From positions 1 through 53,313 of the forward strand of contig JAIOPX010000164.1 of NCBI GenBank assembly GCA_021413705.1: a stretch of 53,313 bases of DNA, in the 5' to 3' direction. This stretch comes from Planctomycetota bacterium. Its GTDB lineage: Bacteria > Planctomycetota > Planctomycetia > Pirellulales > UBA7805. Both the position numbers and the translations under genes were made by a program. Shown here in pieces: positions 20,646 through 29,253 of this stretch; positions within the stretch are counted from its first letter, which is position 1; each line of letters starts with the position of its first letter. A model generated the notes under the pieces. That model had not been told where the DNA came from and made no database searches. It was given only the letters and a program-made list of their open reading frames with translations.

Positions 20646-21781
20646 GGATGGGCGCCTCCTGCGGAATCTTCCTTCTTGAAACGAATTGACTCCGCGAAGT
20701 TGACAAAAGAAGGTTCTTGAGCCGTCGCCACCTCAGCACTTCCAGTGAGCTTGATGAACCAACTCACTCCCTGACGCGGCAGGATGATTGCCAAGATGGA
20801 TTTCGGTTTCTCCTTCTCTTCTCCCGCGGCACCCGTGCCGGTGAATCGGAAGAAGAGGGCCGCATTTCCGTCGATTTGCAACTTGCGGGCTATCTTGCCC
20901 ACGTCCTTCAACTCCATCGGTTCCAAGCCTACCTGGCCGCGCCAGCGATTGACGTTGGCCATTACGCCACCAGCTGCGCCAGGCATGGGTGAAACAGTGA
21001 CTTCCGCACTGTTTATTTCTGGGCCCGTCGAAAGTGTGACGAGGGCCATTCGTGCCGGTCTCTCGCTTCGTTGCCACCCTTCGGGAAGTTTGTAGCTGAT
21101 TTGTGGCAGATCTCCGCCCGCCTGCTGGGAAGGTTTGGCCGGAGCGTCTTCGTTCGGGCGTGCGGGCGGCATCTCTCCAGCCGCAAGATTCAATGGGACG
21201 CTCACCAGGTCCACCACGGTCACCTTGCCGCCCGGCATATTGTGCTCAAAGGCAAAACGATCCAACTGGTCGGGTGTCAGTGCCGGGCCACGATAGCCCA
21301 TCTGTTGCCGCCAGCGGTGAACATTGGCCAGCACATTGCCGGCTTCCGGCCCGAGCGGAGTGACGGTCAACTCCGCGGGCTGCCCGTTGGCTTGCATTCG
21401 GATCGTTGCCATGCGGCTGCCGGATGCAGGTTGTTCTTGCCAATCTTTGGGCAGTTTCCACTCAACGGGCTTCTTGGCATCGTCCGTAAACCGGATCGAC
21501 CGCACAAACTGCTCAAAGGGCTCGGCCAGCCCGGTGACTGCCGCATCGGTGCCGAGCAGTTTGAAAAACCAGACTTGCCCATCGTGAGGGATGATCGCCG
21601 TGAGCATCCGCAGGCGGGGAACGTCTTCGTTGGCCCAAGCGGGTAGTGGGGGAGCTTTGGGTGCGTCGTAGCGGGTGATCTGGTCCTCTTCGCAGCCGAC
21701 CAGCAATACGAGAATCAATGCCGCCACCGTGCTGCTCCAACGGCCCATTCGCGCGGTGGTTTGAGCTTGGTGCTGCGACAT
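20642..21781 (-). CDS. Lipoprotein with duplicated domain, first gene of the resB-ccsA operon
   Basis: A 379-aa lipoprotein (lipobox LVLLVGC, Cys about 27). The sequence contains two copies of the same fold: AIIPHDGQVWFFKLLGTDAAV...FVRSIRF (first half) and AIILPRQGVSWFIKLTGSAEVATAQEPSFVNFAESIRF (end). Each has a companion piece with NRWRGQ/HRWRQQ. Translational coupling by ATGA to resB suggests a part in cytochrome c maturation or an electron-transport complex. No known family assigned. Confidence 0.75.
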   Translation of the reverse strand: MSQHQAQTTARMGRWSSTVAALILVLLVGCEEDQITRYDAPKAPPLPAWANEDVPRLRMLTAIIPHDGQVWFFKLLGTDAAVTGLAEPFEQFVRSIRFTDDAKKPVEWKLPKDWQEQPASGSRMATIRMQANGQPAELTVTPLGPEAGNVLANVHRWRQQMGYRGPALTPDQLDRFAFEHNMPGGKVTVVDLVSVPLNLAAGEMPPARPNEDAPAKPSQQAGGDLPQISYKLPEGWQRSERPARMALVTLSTGPEINSAEVTVSPMPGAAGGVMANVNRWRGQVGLEPMELKDVGKIARKLQIDGNAALFFRFTGTGAAGEEKEKPKSILAIILPRQGVSWFIKLTGSAEVATAQEPSFVNFAESIRFKKEDSAGGAHP

Positions 21782-21914
21782 GGTCCGGCGTTCGTGAAAG
21801 GGTGGTAGGCCGTGTCCGGAGGTCCAGGGCAGGACCAGCACTTGGGGCTGGCGGGACCATACACCCATTATAGGATAGGCCACCGCCGAGGTACAGACGA
21901 GGCCGACGCCATAG

Positions 21915-21982
21915 TATGGGCTTCTCAACCCGTGCGGAGAACCGAAGTCGCAGATCCGCAGCATGGGCTTCCCAGCCCGTGC
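21915..21982. repeat. Two direct copies of a 21-nt REP-like hairpin
   Basis: 21915-21935 and 21962-21982 are near-identical 21-mers: the second carries GGGCT-TCCC-AGCCC as a hairpin (CATGGGCTTCCCAGCCC then GTGC), the first has two changes that weaken it. They are in the same orientation, about 47 bp apart, in the gap between the lipoprotein gene and the AsmA-like gene. They resemble dispersed hairpins in other planctomycetes. Confidence 0.55.
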
Positions 21983-21989
21983 AATGAGA

Positions 21990-23219
21990 TTACTTGTAAA
22001 CCGGCAGGTGCTTCTGAATCCACTGTGCCTGCGCGGTGGCGGGGATCCAATCGCGAGTCAGCGGGGAGAACAAGCGGGCCAGCGATGTTGGGGACTGCGG
22101 TTGAGCCGTGGAGGTGCTGAGCAGCACGAGGCCATTTTCACGGCTGATTAGCATGGCGCCAACAAGTTGGGCGTGGCATTGGCCGTTGATCTTCAAGGTA
22201 CGCGGATCGAGTGAGAAATCGAAGGCCAATTGCTCGTAATCCACCGACTTGTTCTGCCCGTCGCCGGTTGGCGCATTTCCCGTGAGTTTGAGTTCATAGG
22301 CAACCGTTTCGATCAACTGTCGTCCGATCTTGCCGGAGTTGCTCTGGAAGCTGCCGCGAGCTTGCGTGAGGCGTCCATCCTGAAAGCGAACATCGGCGAG
22401 CGAGATGTGGGCGATGCCGCTTACGGCCAGTTCCAGCGGGAGATGCGTCGCCGTGAGCGAGTTCAGATCGACTTTGTCGAAGTGGCCGGTAAATTGTCCG
22501 GTCATCCCGGCTTCGGAGTGGGTGCAATCGAGCGTGCCGGAGATGGTGGCTTCGGGCCCGAGCTTAGCGGCCTCGGGCAAGATCACGGCCACCACTGCGG
22601 CGGGAAGTGCGGACGCTCCTGTTTCGACATGCGAATGAAGGCGGCCGTCGGCTTGGGGTTTTATTTCAAGCCGAAGCGGCGTGGCGGCGTCCTCACCGAC
22701 CATAACGCTCAACGAAAGATGGGCGTCCGTTTCACGTCCGCATCGCAGCACAAGCTGGCGAAGCGAGTTATCTTCCTGCTGCCCGTGGAGCGAAACGCGT
22801 TCCACGAGAAGCTGAATGCCGGCCGTGCTATGGCCATTCCGTGACGTGGCGCACCGTTCCAGCAACGGCCCAAGGCCACGGCGGTCGTCCCGCAGAGTAA
22901 CTTCTGGCGTATCGGCGTACCATGTACCCAAGTCGTGGCGGAGTTCTAGGCGTTTCACTTGAATCAGCGGATGCTCAGCGCGGGTGCGCGAAATAGAGAG
23001 TCCTTCGAGACGCGTCACGCCTGGTTGAGGATAGGTGACGGATTCGATAGTCACTTCCGCATCGAGCCGCGCGGCTAAATCGGCTTCCCAGGCCGCACGT
23101 TGCGATGGCAATCTGGCCGCCACAATCCACACGCAGACCGCCAGCGTCGGCAGCGCGCAACACACCACAAAACCGGCGCGGCACAGCAGGCGGTGCGTCC
23201 GTTCGTTGAGTCGTGGCAT
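21990..23219 (-). CDS. AsmA-like envelope protein, unknown function
   Basis: A 409-aa protein with an N-terminal membrane segment (residues 15-33, AGFVVCCALPTLAVCVWIVAA) and a long exposed beta-rich body with the strand pattern of AsmA/DUF3971 proteins: VTIESVTYPQPGVTRLEGLSI near the start and SGTLDCTHSEAGMTGQFTGHFDKVDL in the middle. Function unknown; AsmA-like proteins are linked to lipid or outer membrane handling. Start ATG 23219 sets the membrane segment near the N-terminus. Confidence 0.65.
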   Translation of the reverse strand: MPRLNERTHRLLCRAGFVVCCALPTLAVCVWIVAARLPSQRAAWEADLAARLDAEVTIESVTYPQPGVTRLEGLSISRTRAEHPLIQVKRLELRHDLGTWYADTPEVTLRDDRRGLGPLLERCATSRNGHSTAGIQLLVERVSLHGQQEDNSLRQLVLRCGRETDAHLSLSVMVGEDAATPLRLEIKPQADGRLHSHVETGASALPAAVVAVILPEAAKLGPEATISGTLDCTHSEAGMTGQFTGHFDKVDLNSLTATHLPLELAVSGIAHISLADVRFQDGRLTQARGSFQSNSGKIGRQLIETVAYELKLTGNAPTGDGQNKSVDYEQLAFDFSLDPRTLKINGQCHAQLVGAMLISRENGLVLLSTSTAQPQSPTSLARLFSPLTRDWIPATAQAQWIQKHLPVYK

Positions 23220-23334
23220 GGGGCGCAGTTGGGCAAGAATATCGACAGGGTGAAGGAACAGAGGGTGGGATTTTAGCGTTCCCCAGGGCAGGGAACCTAG
23301 GCCGTTTCTTGCGGCTTTATGGGGCAAACCAGGG

Positions 23335-23427
23335 GTAGGTCAGGCTATTGCCTGACGGAGCGTGCGGTCGAAGCAAGGGCGAACTCTTGGATCGCGATTG
23401 AAATCGTCAGGCAATAGCCTGACCTAC
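23335..23427. repeat. REPIN-like element, two GTAG hairpins in inverted orientation
   Basis: The arms 23335-23356 and 23406-23427 are exact reverse complements over 22 nt, extendable by one inner pair. Each arm is GTAG followed by a 7-bp hairpin, GTCAGGC-TATT-GCCTGAC. GTAG is the tetranucleotide at the 5' end of classical REP sequences recognised by RAYT (Y1) transposases, and a pair in inverted orientation is a REPIN. The right arm lies at the end of aroC and contains its stop codon. No RAYT gene is in the window. Confidence 0.8.
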
Positions 23428-24551
23428 GATTTATCGCGTTGGCCAACGAGCCGCAGCCAGTGATCGGCCAGGACGATGGCCACCATGGCTTCGGCCATGG
23501 GAACGAAGCGGGGCAACAGACAGGGGTCGTGACGCCCCTTGGTGCGAATGGTGGCCGGTTTGCCGGTGCGATCGACGGTCGTTTGCGGCTGCGGCAGACT
23601 GCTGGTCGGTTTGACCACGGCTCGCACCACAATCGGCAGGCCGGAACTGATGCCCCCCAGCATTCCGCCATGGCGGTTGGTTTGCGTGGTGATGTTTTCC
23701 GGCGGAGCGGCGTTGTTGCCGGCCGGGATGAAAGCATCGTTGTTGCTGCTGCCGCGCATGGTTGCCGCCGCAAAGCCACTCCCATATTCCACACCCAGTA
23801 CTGCCGGCAGGCTGAACAAACCTTTGGCCAGATCGGCCTTGAGCTTGTCGAACACCGGCTCGCCGAGGCCGGGCGGAACGCCAATCGCCACAATCTCCGC
23901 GATGCCGCCAATGGAATCCTGTTGTGCCCGGACCTCTTCGATCAGGCTCACCATTTTCGCGGCAGCGTCGTGATCGGGGCAGCGGACGATGTTCGCCGCG
24001 CCGTCGGGCAGCCGCTCGACTGATTCGAGGGTCACGCTGGCCGGATCAGGAATGTTGGCCCGAATATCTCCCACCTGGACGACATAGCCGACGACCCGAC
24101 CGCCGAAGCCATGCTGAAGAATCTTCTTGGCGACCACCCCGGCCGCGACGCGGACTGTAGTTTCGCGGGCACTGGATCGTCCACCGCCCCGATAATCGCG
24201 GAAGCCATACTTAGCGTCAAACGTGTAATCGGCGTGGCCGGGTCGGTAGAGATCCTTGATCTCGTCGTAGTCACGGCTGCGTTGATCGCTATTGCGGACC
24301 AGAATCGCCAAGCTGGTCCCTGTGGTCCGGCCTTCAAAGACGCCGGAAAAAAACTCCGGCACGTCCGACTCGTCACGCTGCGTGACGATCTTGCTCTGAC
24401 CGGGACGGCGGCGGTCCAGGTCCACTTGCAGGTCTTCAACCGTAAGCGGGATGCCGGGCGGAACGCCGTCGATAATCACGACATTACCCGGGCCATGGCT
24501 TTCGCCAGCGGTGGTGATTCGAAATGCCTGACCGAAGGAGTTACCAGCCAT
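23424..24551 (-). CDS. aroC: Chorismate synthase
   Basis: Last step of the shikimate pathway: EPSP to chorismate with reduced FMN. The 375-aa protein has the family start (FRITTAGESHGPGNVVIIDGVPPGIPL), RRPGQSKIVTQRDESDVPEFFSGVFEGRTTGTSLAI, GGGRSSARETTVRVAAGVVAKKIL, and GRHDPCLLPRFVPMAEAM. Length is normal for the family (350-400). The gene ends in a TAG that is the GTAG of a REPIN arm. Eighteen bases separate it from purC upstream. Confidence 0.96.
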   Translation of the reverse strand: MAGNSFGQAFRITTAGESHGPGNVVIIDGVPPGIPLTVEDLQVDLDRRRPGQSKIVTQRDESDVPEFFSGVFEGRTTGTSLAILVRNSDQRSRDYDEIKDLYRPGHADYTFDAKYGFRDYRGGGRSSARETTVRVAAGVVAKKILQHGFGGRVVGYVVQVGDIRANIPDPASVTLESVERLPDGAANIVRCPDHDAAAKMVSLIEEVRAQQDSIGGIAEIVAIGVPPGLGEPVFDKLKADLAKGLFSLPAVLGVEYGSGFAAATMRGSSNNDAFIPAGNNAAPPENITTQTNRHGGMLGGISSGLPIVVRAVVKPTSSLPQPQTTVDRTGKPATIRTKGRHDPCLLPRFVPMAEAMVAIVLADHWLRLVGQRDKS

Positions 24552-24568
24552 ACGTGTAGTTTAGCACG

Positions 24569-25459
24569 CTATTTCCAGGCAAAGGCCTGCCCAGTGATTT
24601 GCTCGTACGCCTCGATGTATTTTTCGCGCGTGCGGGTGACGACATCGGCAGGCAAGGCAGGTGGCTGGCTCTCTTTGTCCCAGCCGCTGGTGATCAACCA
24701 GTCGCGGACGAATTGCTTGTCATACGAGGGTTGGCCACCACCGGGCTTGTATTGGTCGGCAGGCCAGAACCGCGAGCTATCCGGCGTGAGTACTTCGTCG
24801 ATCAGGATCAGCTCATCTTCAATCTGGCCAAACTCAAACTTGGTGTCGGCAATGATGATTCCGCGCTTCAGAGCATATTCCGCACCACGTCGGTAGATGT
24901 CGAGACTTCTGCGCTTCAGTTCCGTTGCCACTTCGATGCCGACAATCTCCGCCATCCGCTCGAACGAGATGTTTTGGTCGTGGCCGCTTTCCTCTTTGGT
25001 GGCTGGAGTGAAGATCGGCTCGGGCAGACGGTCGCTCTCCTTCAGCCCTGGCGGGAGTTGCACGCCGCACACTTGGCCGTTTTGCTGATATTCCTTCCAG
25101 CCCGACCCGCTGAGATAGCCGCGCACGACACACTCGATCGGTGTCACGGTCGTCTTGCGGACCAGCATGGTTCGGCCCGACAAGGGCTCCCGATCCACCC
25201 CCTCGGGAAGGTCCATTTTTTCCACGTCGCACGTCACCAGGTGGTTCGGCTCGCGGAGCAGATCGAACCAGAAGGCGCTGAGTTGCGTCAGCACGCGACC
25301 TTTATCCGGGATGCCGGTGGGCAAAACCCAGTCGAAGGCGCTAATGCGGTCGGTGCTGACCAGCAGCAATTGATCGCCCAAGTCGAAAATATCGCGCACT
25401 TTGCCCCGGCGAACTGGCAGGCTGGATAGTGACGTTTGCAACACAACGGCCTGGCTCAT
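24569..25459 (-). CDS. purC: SAICAR synthase (phosphoribosylaminoimidazole-succinocarboxamide synthase)
   Basis: ATP-dependent ligation of aspartate to CAIR in purine synthesis. The 296-aa protein has RRGKVRDIFDLGDQLLLVSTDRISAFDWVLP near the start, VRGYLSGSGWKEYQ, TPATKEE-GHDQNISFE, GIIIADTKFEFG and DEVLTPDSSRFWP. Length and motifs match the longer, yeast-like or alpha-proteobacterial/planctomycete form (about 300 aa). ATG 25459 follows AAGGAG at a normal distance (CGCAAAGGAGAGCC). Confidence 0.95.
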   Translation of the reverse strand: MSQAVVLQTSLSSLPVRRGKVRDIFDLGDQLLLVSTDRISAFDWVLPTGIPDKGRVLTQLSAFWFDLLREPNHLVTCDVEKMDLPEGVDREPLSGRTMLVRKTTVTPIECVVRGYLSGSGWKEYQQNGQVCGVQLPPGLKESDRLPEPIFTPATKEESGHDQNISFERMAEIVGIEVATELKRRSLDIYRRGAEYALKRGIIIADTKFEFGQIEDELILIDEVLTPDSSRFWPADQYKPGGGQPSYDKQFVRDWLITSGWDKESQPPALPADVVTRTREKYIEAYEQITGQAFAWK

Positions 25460-25595
25460 GTGAAGGCTCTCCTTTGCGAATTGTTCCTGGTGGACGCCGG
25501 CGGTGGCGGGCAGAAATATGGGGGCGAATGGTCGGGCAATCCGTGCGAACCCCGAGTATACCAATCCACATCGCGAGATGACTACGCCCCGCGCG

Positions 25596-25720
25596 TGGCG
25601 AGCCGGGGGCGTCAGCCCCTGGAGGCGGTTGGAGCAACGTGGCGCGTCGTGTTTTCGGTCGGCACAGACTCGCCATTTACCGGCGCTTTCCTCTGCGGGC
25701 TTGCGCCACGCGGCTCGCCA
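25596..25720. repeat. Palindromic repeat element with 10-bp terminal inverted repeats
   Basis: Ends are TGGCGAGCCG (25596-25605) and CGGCTCGCCA (25711-25720). Directly after the left end is a hairpin, GGGGGC-GTCA-GCCCC. The right end includes a 19-nt run identical to 12736-12754 of another repeat. It sits in a 446-bp gap between purC and the GH10-like gene that otherwise holds nothing I can support. The hairpin core is similar to the ones in the 29135 and 35262 elements (GGGGGC-NNNN-GCCCCC). Confidence 0.65.
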
Positions 25721-25905
25721 TGGTTTTTATTGGGCTGATATGTCCTCGTAAATCGTCAATCCGTTGAAAGATCGTGCCCAGCGGGCTAAACTGGTTCTTT
25801 TGAATCCTCAAGTTCGCCGGGGTGCGATCGCCTCCCATGCCATAAGGCCGTCAACGGCCTGTGGTGTTTTGTCGCGCTCCGGTTCGTCAACAGCTTGGAA
25901 TCTCG

Positions 25906-27378
25906 ATGGGTCTGATCCGTTTTCTGGTCCCACGGCCCGACCAACTGCCTCTCGGAGGCGCCACGCGGGCGTATATCACCGGCCTGGACGAGATTCCCTG
26001 GCCCAGCCGCATCGTTTCCACGGAGGACGGCTTGATCGTCGATCGGCCTCCCGGAGAGTCGGGATCGCTCTATGTACCCTGGCTGGTCGAAGGGTATGGC
26101 GAGACCACGCTTTCGACAGCCAGTTTGATGGAGCGCACGCAGCCGTATCTGCTGGAGGTGGAGTTGGCTCGCGGCACGCTCAATCGACTTCGCAATCAAT
26201 TGGCGGCCTGGGATGCCGCGGGCATTCAGGTGGGACCGGAAATGCGACAGAAGCTTCGTGAGGCTGTCCGAGAGTTTGCTTTGGCCGCTGTCAGCCAGGG
26301 ACGGCCTTTGGAGGCCTGTAAACTGGCCGGTTCAGCCCTCTCCGCAACCATGAAACTCATGGTTGCGATGGCGGAGGTTTATTCGCAGCAGGCGCTGGCC
26401 GCCCGGCGCCCCAATGGGTCGCGGCTCACGACGCTCTTTGGCGCCGACCTGGGTGGCACGCTGCTGGATGAAATCTCGGCCCGCAATTTTCTGGCCACCT
26501 TCAACGCCGGTGTGATTCAGTTTTCCTGGCACGATACAGAGAAGACCGAGGGGCGCAATGATTGGGCGCGAAGCGATCGCCAGTTGGAATGGTGTGCTGC
26601 CCACAACCTGAAAACGTGCAGTGGGCCGCTCCTGCGGTTCGATACGGCCGGGGTGCCGGATTGGCTTTACTTGTGGGAGGGAGATGTTGAGGCCATCACC
26701 GGCTTCATGACGGAGTTTGTCCGAGCGACGGTTACGCGATATCGGGGCAAGGTGCAGGTTTGGCAATGTGCTGGACGCCTCAACGCGGGGGATCTCCTGG
26801 GGCTCTCCGTCGAGCAAAAGCTGAAAATGGCGGTTCGGGCGGTAGAAATTGTTCGCCAGAACGACAGCCGCACTCCGGCGATCGTCACGTTCGACCAGCC
26901 GTGGGGGGAGTATGTGTCGCAAATGGAAATGGACCTGCCGTTGCACTTGGCGGACACGTTGATCCGAGCAAACCTGGGGCTGGCGGGCGTGGGGCTGGAG
27001 ATCAACTTTGGCTACCACCCACGCGGCACTCAGCCGCGGGATGTGCTGGAGTTGAGCCGGCAGTTGGACCGTTGGTCGATGCTGGGGCTGCCGCTGTTGG
27101 TTTCCTTGGTTGTTCCCAGCGGCAGCGGCAAAGATCCGCTAGCACGACTGAAGCCCCAGCCTGTCCCCAGTGGCTGGAATCCTGAACTACAGGAGCAATG
27201 GGCGAAGCAATATGTCCCGCTGATTTTGTCGAAACCGGCGGTGCAAGCTATCGTCTGGAACCAACTTCGCGATGACGAGACGCACGATTTGGCCTTCGGC
27301 GGGCTGATTGACCGCCAAGGAAGGCCCAAGCCGGCTATGGCCCAATTGGCGGGTATTCGCAAGCAACACCTGCTGTAG
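25906..27378 (+). CDS. GH10-like (xylanase-fold) protein lacking catalytic glutamates
   Basis: A 490-aa protein. The C-terminal 300 residues resemble the GH10 TIM barrel: FSWHDTEKTEGRNDWARSDRQLEWCAAHNLK in the position of the WD..E...G.FDW.D..v..A..N.L segment, PDWL, RYRGKVQVWQ in place of RYKGKVYAWDVVNE, GVGLEINFG and VQAIVWNQLRDDETH...LIDRQGRPKPA at the end. The acid/base Glu position reads WQCAGRLN (about 286-293), and the nucleophile region is LLVSLVVPSG (about 397-406), so neither Glu is present. The N-terminal 150 residues are not assigned. No signal peptide seen. Start ATG 25906 gives a natural N-terminus. Confidence 0.75.
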   Translation: MGLIRFLVPRPDQLPLGGATRAYITGLDEIPWPSRIVSTEDGLIVDRPPGESGSLYVPWLVEGYGETTLSTASLMERTQPYLLEVELARGTLNRLRNQLAAWDAAGIQVGPEMRQKLREAVREFALAAVSQGRPLEACKLAGSALSATMKLMVAMAEVYSQQALAARRPNGSRLTTLFGADLGGTLLDEISARNFLATFNAGVIQFSWHDTEKTEGRNDWARSDRQLEWCAAHNLKTCSGPLLRFDTAGVPDWLYLWEGDVEAITGFMTEFVRATVTRYRGKVQVWQCAGRLNAGDLLGLSVEQKLKMAVRAVEIVRQNDSRTPAIVTFDQPWGEYVSQMEMDLPLHLADTLIRANLGLAGVGLEINFGYHPRGTQPRDVLELSRQLDRWSMLGLPLLVSLVVPSGSGKDPLARLKPQPVPSGWNPELQEQWAKQYVPLILSKPAVQAIVWNQLRDDETHDLAFGGLIDRQGRPKPAMAQLAGIRKQHLL

Positions 27379-27410
27379 ACCGCAAAAGCGGCAATTGCGG
27401 TTTATTCTTA
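27379..27410 (+). terminator. Possible intrinsic terminator
   Basis: Hairpin ACCGCAA...TTGCGGT (27379-27401) followed by TTTATTCTT, right after the GH10-like stop. The stem is short and the loop (AAGCGGCAA) can also pair with CCGC, so confidence is moderate. Confidence 0.4.
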
Positions 27411-27655
27411 CCGGGCGTCGTTGGTGGTTTCTCGCCGACACTCCCTCAACTCTTGACGGCCGAACAGCTCCGTGGGACGCTAGATAGTGCATGGCATGCA
27501 TTGGATGGAGTTGGTTCTTTGGCGGACACCCCGCCGGAGATATCTCAATGCACAGGGTTCTCTTCTTTCGAAATCTACGAATCAAACGCCGTTGTGCCTC
27601 AGGCGAACCTGACTTCGGTGGATGATGCGATCAAGCACTTTGGGAAATCTATATC

Positions 27656-29131
27656 ATGAGACACAATGGGTTCGGTCGTAGCGCGATCTTGCTGGTACTG
27701 TGTGCGGCCTTGGTCGCAGCGGGAGTTCATTCTGTAAGCGAGTCGGCTACCGCACAAAATCCGCCACCTGCCCAGGGCGCGCCGGGCAATTCTGCTCCAC
27801 CCGCGGCTACTACGCCCCCAGCCGCCGGTTCCGCAAAGGAAGCTGCCGCATCTCAAGCCGAACCAGAAGCCGAAGTGGAGTCGGGCCTGGCTTCAGATCA
27901 ATCCACTCAAAACTTAATCAAGAAGAATCCGGAACTTACAGCGGCGTTCGACAAATTGAAGCAAAACGACCGTGCCGGGACTTTAAAGGCGCTGAAAGAA
28001 GTGGTTGCCAACAAACCCACGCTCCCCCCGGCCGAGTTGCTTCTGGCCCGGTTCTTGCTGGATAACGGCAACGTGGCCCGGGGAATGTACGAGTTGGACG
28101 GCGCCGCTGCCGCGCATCCCCAGGATCCCGGAGTGTACTTGAGTCTGGCTGGGTTGGCGTTGGCTCAAGGGCGATTTACCGAAGCCACTCTCTTATTGGA
28201 AAAAACCGAAAAATTGCTGGCGTCACTTCCCGACAGCAACCCTCGCAAGAAGTCGATTCAATTCATTGCGCACAACCACTGGGCCACGGTGCATGGGCGA
28301 TTCGAACGCTGGGCCGACGCCCGCGACCGGCTGAAGGAAGTCTTGAAGATGGAGCCAGACAACGCGATGGGACACTATCGCCTCGCGCATTCCCTGTTCG
28401 GATTGAAGGAAGGACAAAAAGGGTATGCCGAGTTTCAGGCGGCCTACAAACAGAACAAAAAGTTGCCCACCCCGCCGATTGCCGTCGTGATGTATTATCA
28501 AGGGGCCAACCAGCCCGAGCTGGCGGATAAGTGGATGGATTTTGCCGAGAAGGAATTTGGGCAGGATGGACCGACGCGGCTTTTTCTCGGCACTGGCCAA
28601 TGGCAACGAGGAAACATTAGTGAAGCCAAACGTCATGCCCAAGCGGCAGCGGCGGCCACTCCCGACTCCCCGGCGGTCCTCTTCCTACAAGGCGTGATCG
28701 CGCATTATGACGGCGATTTGAAGACGGCCGAGGACAAGTTGGAAGCCGCCTTCAAGGCTGCTCCCAGCGATTTTCAAGTCCGCGATCATCTGGCCAAGGT
28801 ATTGATCCAAAACGCCAACCCGGATAAGCGCAACCGAGCGTTGGCCTTGGCTCAACAGACAGCTCAATCGGCACAAAACAATCGAGATGCGATCGCCACG
28901 CTGGCCTGGGTACTCTACAACTCAGGTCAGACCGAGTCCGCGCTGCAGGCCATGGGAATAGTAACCCAAGGTCCCATTAGTGGCGATGCGGCCTACTTTG
29001 TAGGACGCGTGCTGATCGATCGCAAGCAGAACGATGACGCTCGCAAGCTGTTGGAAAGCGCCCTGGAGAACAAACCGCTGTTCGTCCACCGCCGTGATGC
29101 GGAGAAGTTGTTGCAGCAACTCAAGTCGTAA
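27656..29131 (+). CDS. Secreted tetratricopeptide repeat protein
   Basis: A 491-aa protein with signal peptide (SAILLVLCAALVAAGVHSVSESATAQ) and Pro-rich segment up to residue 75. The rest is TPR-like helical hairpins: AELLLARFLLDNGNVARGMYELDGAAAAHPQDPGVYLSLAGLALAQGRF..., DALLRYRLAHSLFGLKEGQKGY..., VLFLQGVIAHYDGDLKTAEDKLEAAFKAAPSDFQVRDHLAKVLI, and a last repeat ending in AEKLLQQLKS. TPRs are protein-binding; a scaffolding or transport-support role is likely but the partner is unknown. Its end is 4 bp from the repeat element at 29135. Confidence 0.85.
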   Translation: MRHNGFGRSAILLVLCAALVAAGVHSVSESATAQNPPPAQGAPGNSAPPAATTPPAAGSAKEAAASQAEPEAEVESGLASDQSTQNLIKKNPELTAAFDKLKQNDRAGTLKALKEVVANKPTLPPAELLLARFLLDNGNVARGMYELDGAAAAHPQDPGVYLSLAGLALAQGRFTEATLLLEKTEKLLASLPDSNPRKKSIQFIAHNHWATVHGRFERWADARDRLKEVLKMEPDNAMGHYRLAHSLFGLKEGQKGYAEFQAAYKQNKKLPTPPIAVVMYYQGANQPELADKWMDFAEKEFGQDGPTRLFLGTGQWQRGNISEAKRHAQAAAAATPDSPAVLFLQGVIAHYDGDLKTAEDKLEAAFKAAPSDFQVRDHLAKVLIQNANPDKRNRALALAQQTAQSAQNNRDAIATLAWVLYNSGQTESALQAMGIVTQGPISGDAAYFVGRVLIDRKQNDDARKLLESALENKPLFVHRRDAEKLLQQLKS

Positions 29132-29134
29132 CGC

Positions 29135-29253
29135 AGGCGAGCGGCCGGTGTGAGCGATCGGCGGAAGCCGGCCGTTGAGTTGGTACTTGGTTGTTTTGTA
29201 CGGCGGCCACAAGAGACGCGAAGAAACGGGGGGCTTACGCCCCCCGCTCGCCT
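29135..29253. repeat. Palindromic repeat element, family A copy 1
   Basis: Bounded by AGGCGAGCGG at 29135 and CCGCTCGCCT ending at 29253, a perfect 10-bp inverted pair. It has the GGGGGGC-TTAC-GCCCCCC hairpin at the right and a CCGGCGG...CCGGCC palindrome at the left. The element at 35262-35381 is the same in inverted orientation. The right end is inside the minus-strand AAA+ gene and supplies its last residues and stop. Confidence 0.75.

Noticed and set aside
22230..22844. Plus-strand frame of 204 codons opposite the AsmA-like gene
   Set aside because: The minus-strand frame has a membrane segment and consistent beta-rich pattern; the plus frame shows no known domain.
23335..23427. CRISPR repeat
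   Set aside because: Only two arms in inverted orientation with one spacer and no further units or cas genes; the structure is that of a REPIN.
27453..27659. 68-codon plus-strand frame between the GH10-like gene and the TPR gene
   Set aside because: No domain or conserved pattern, and it overlaps the TPR start by a few bases without coupling signs; I cannot support it.
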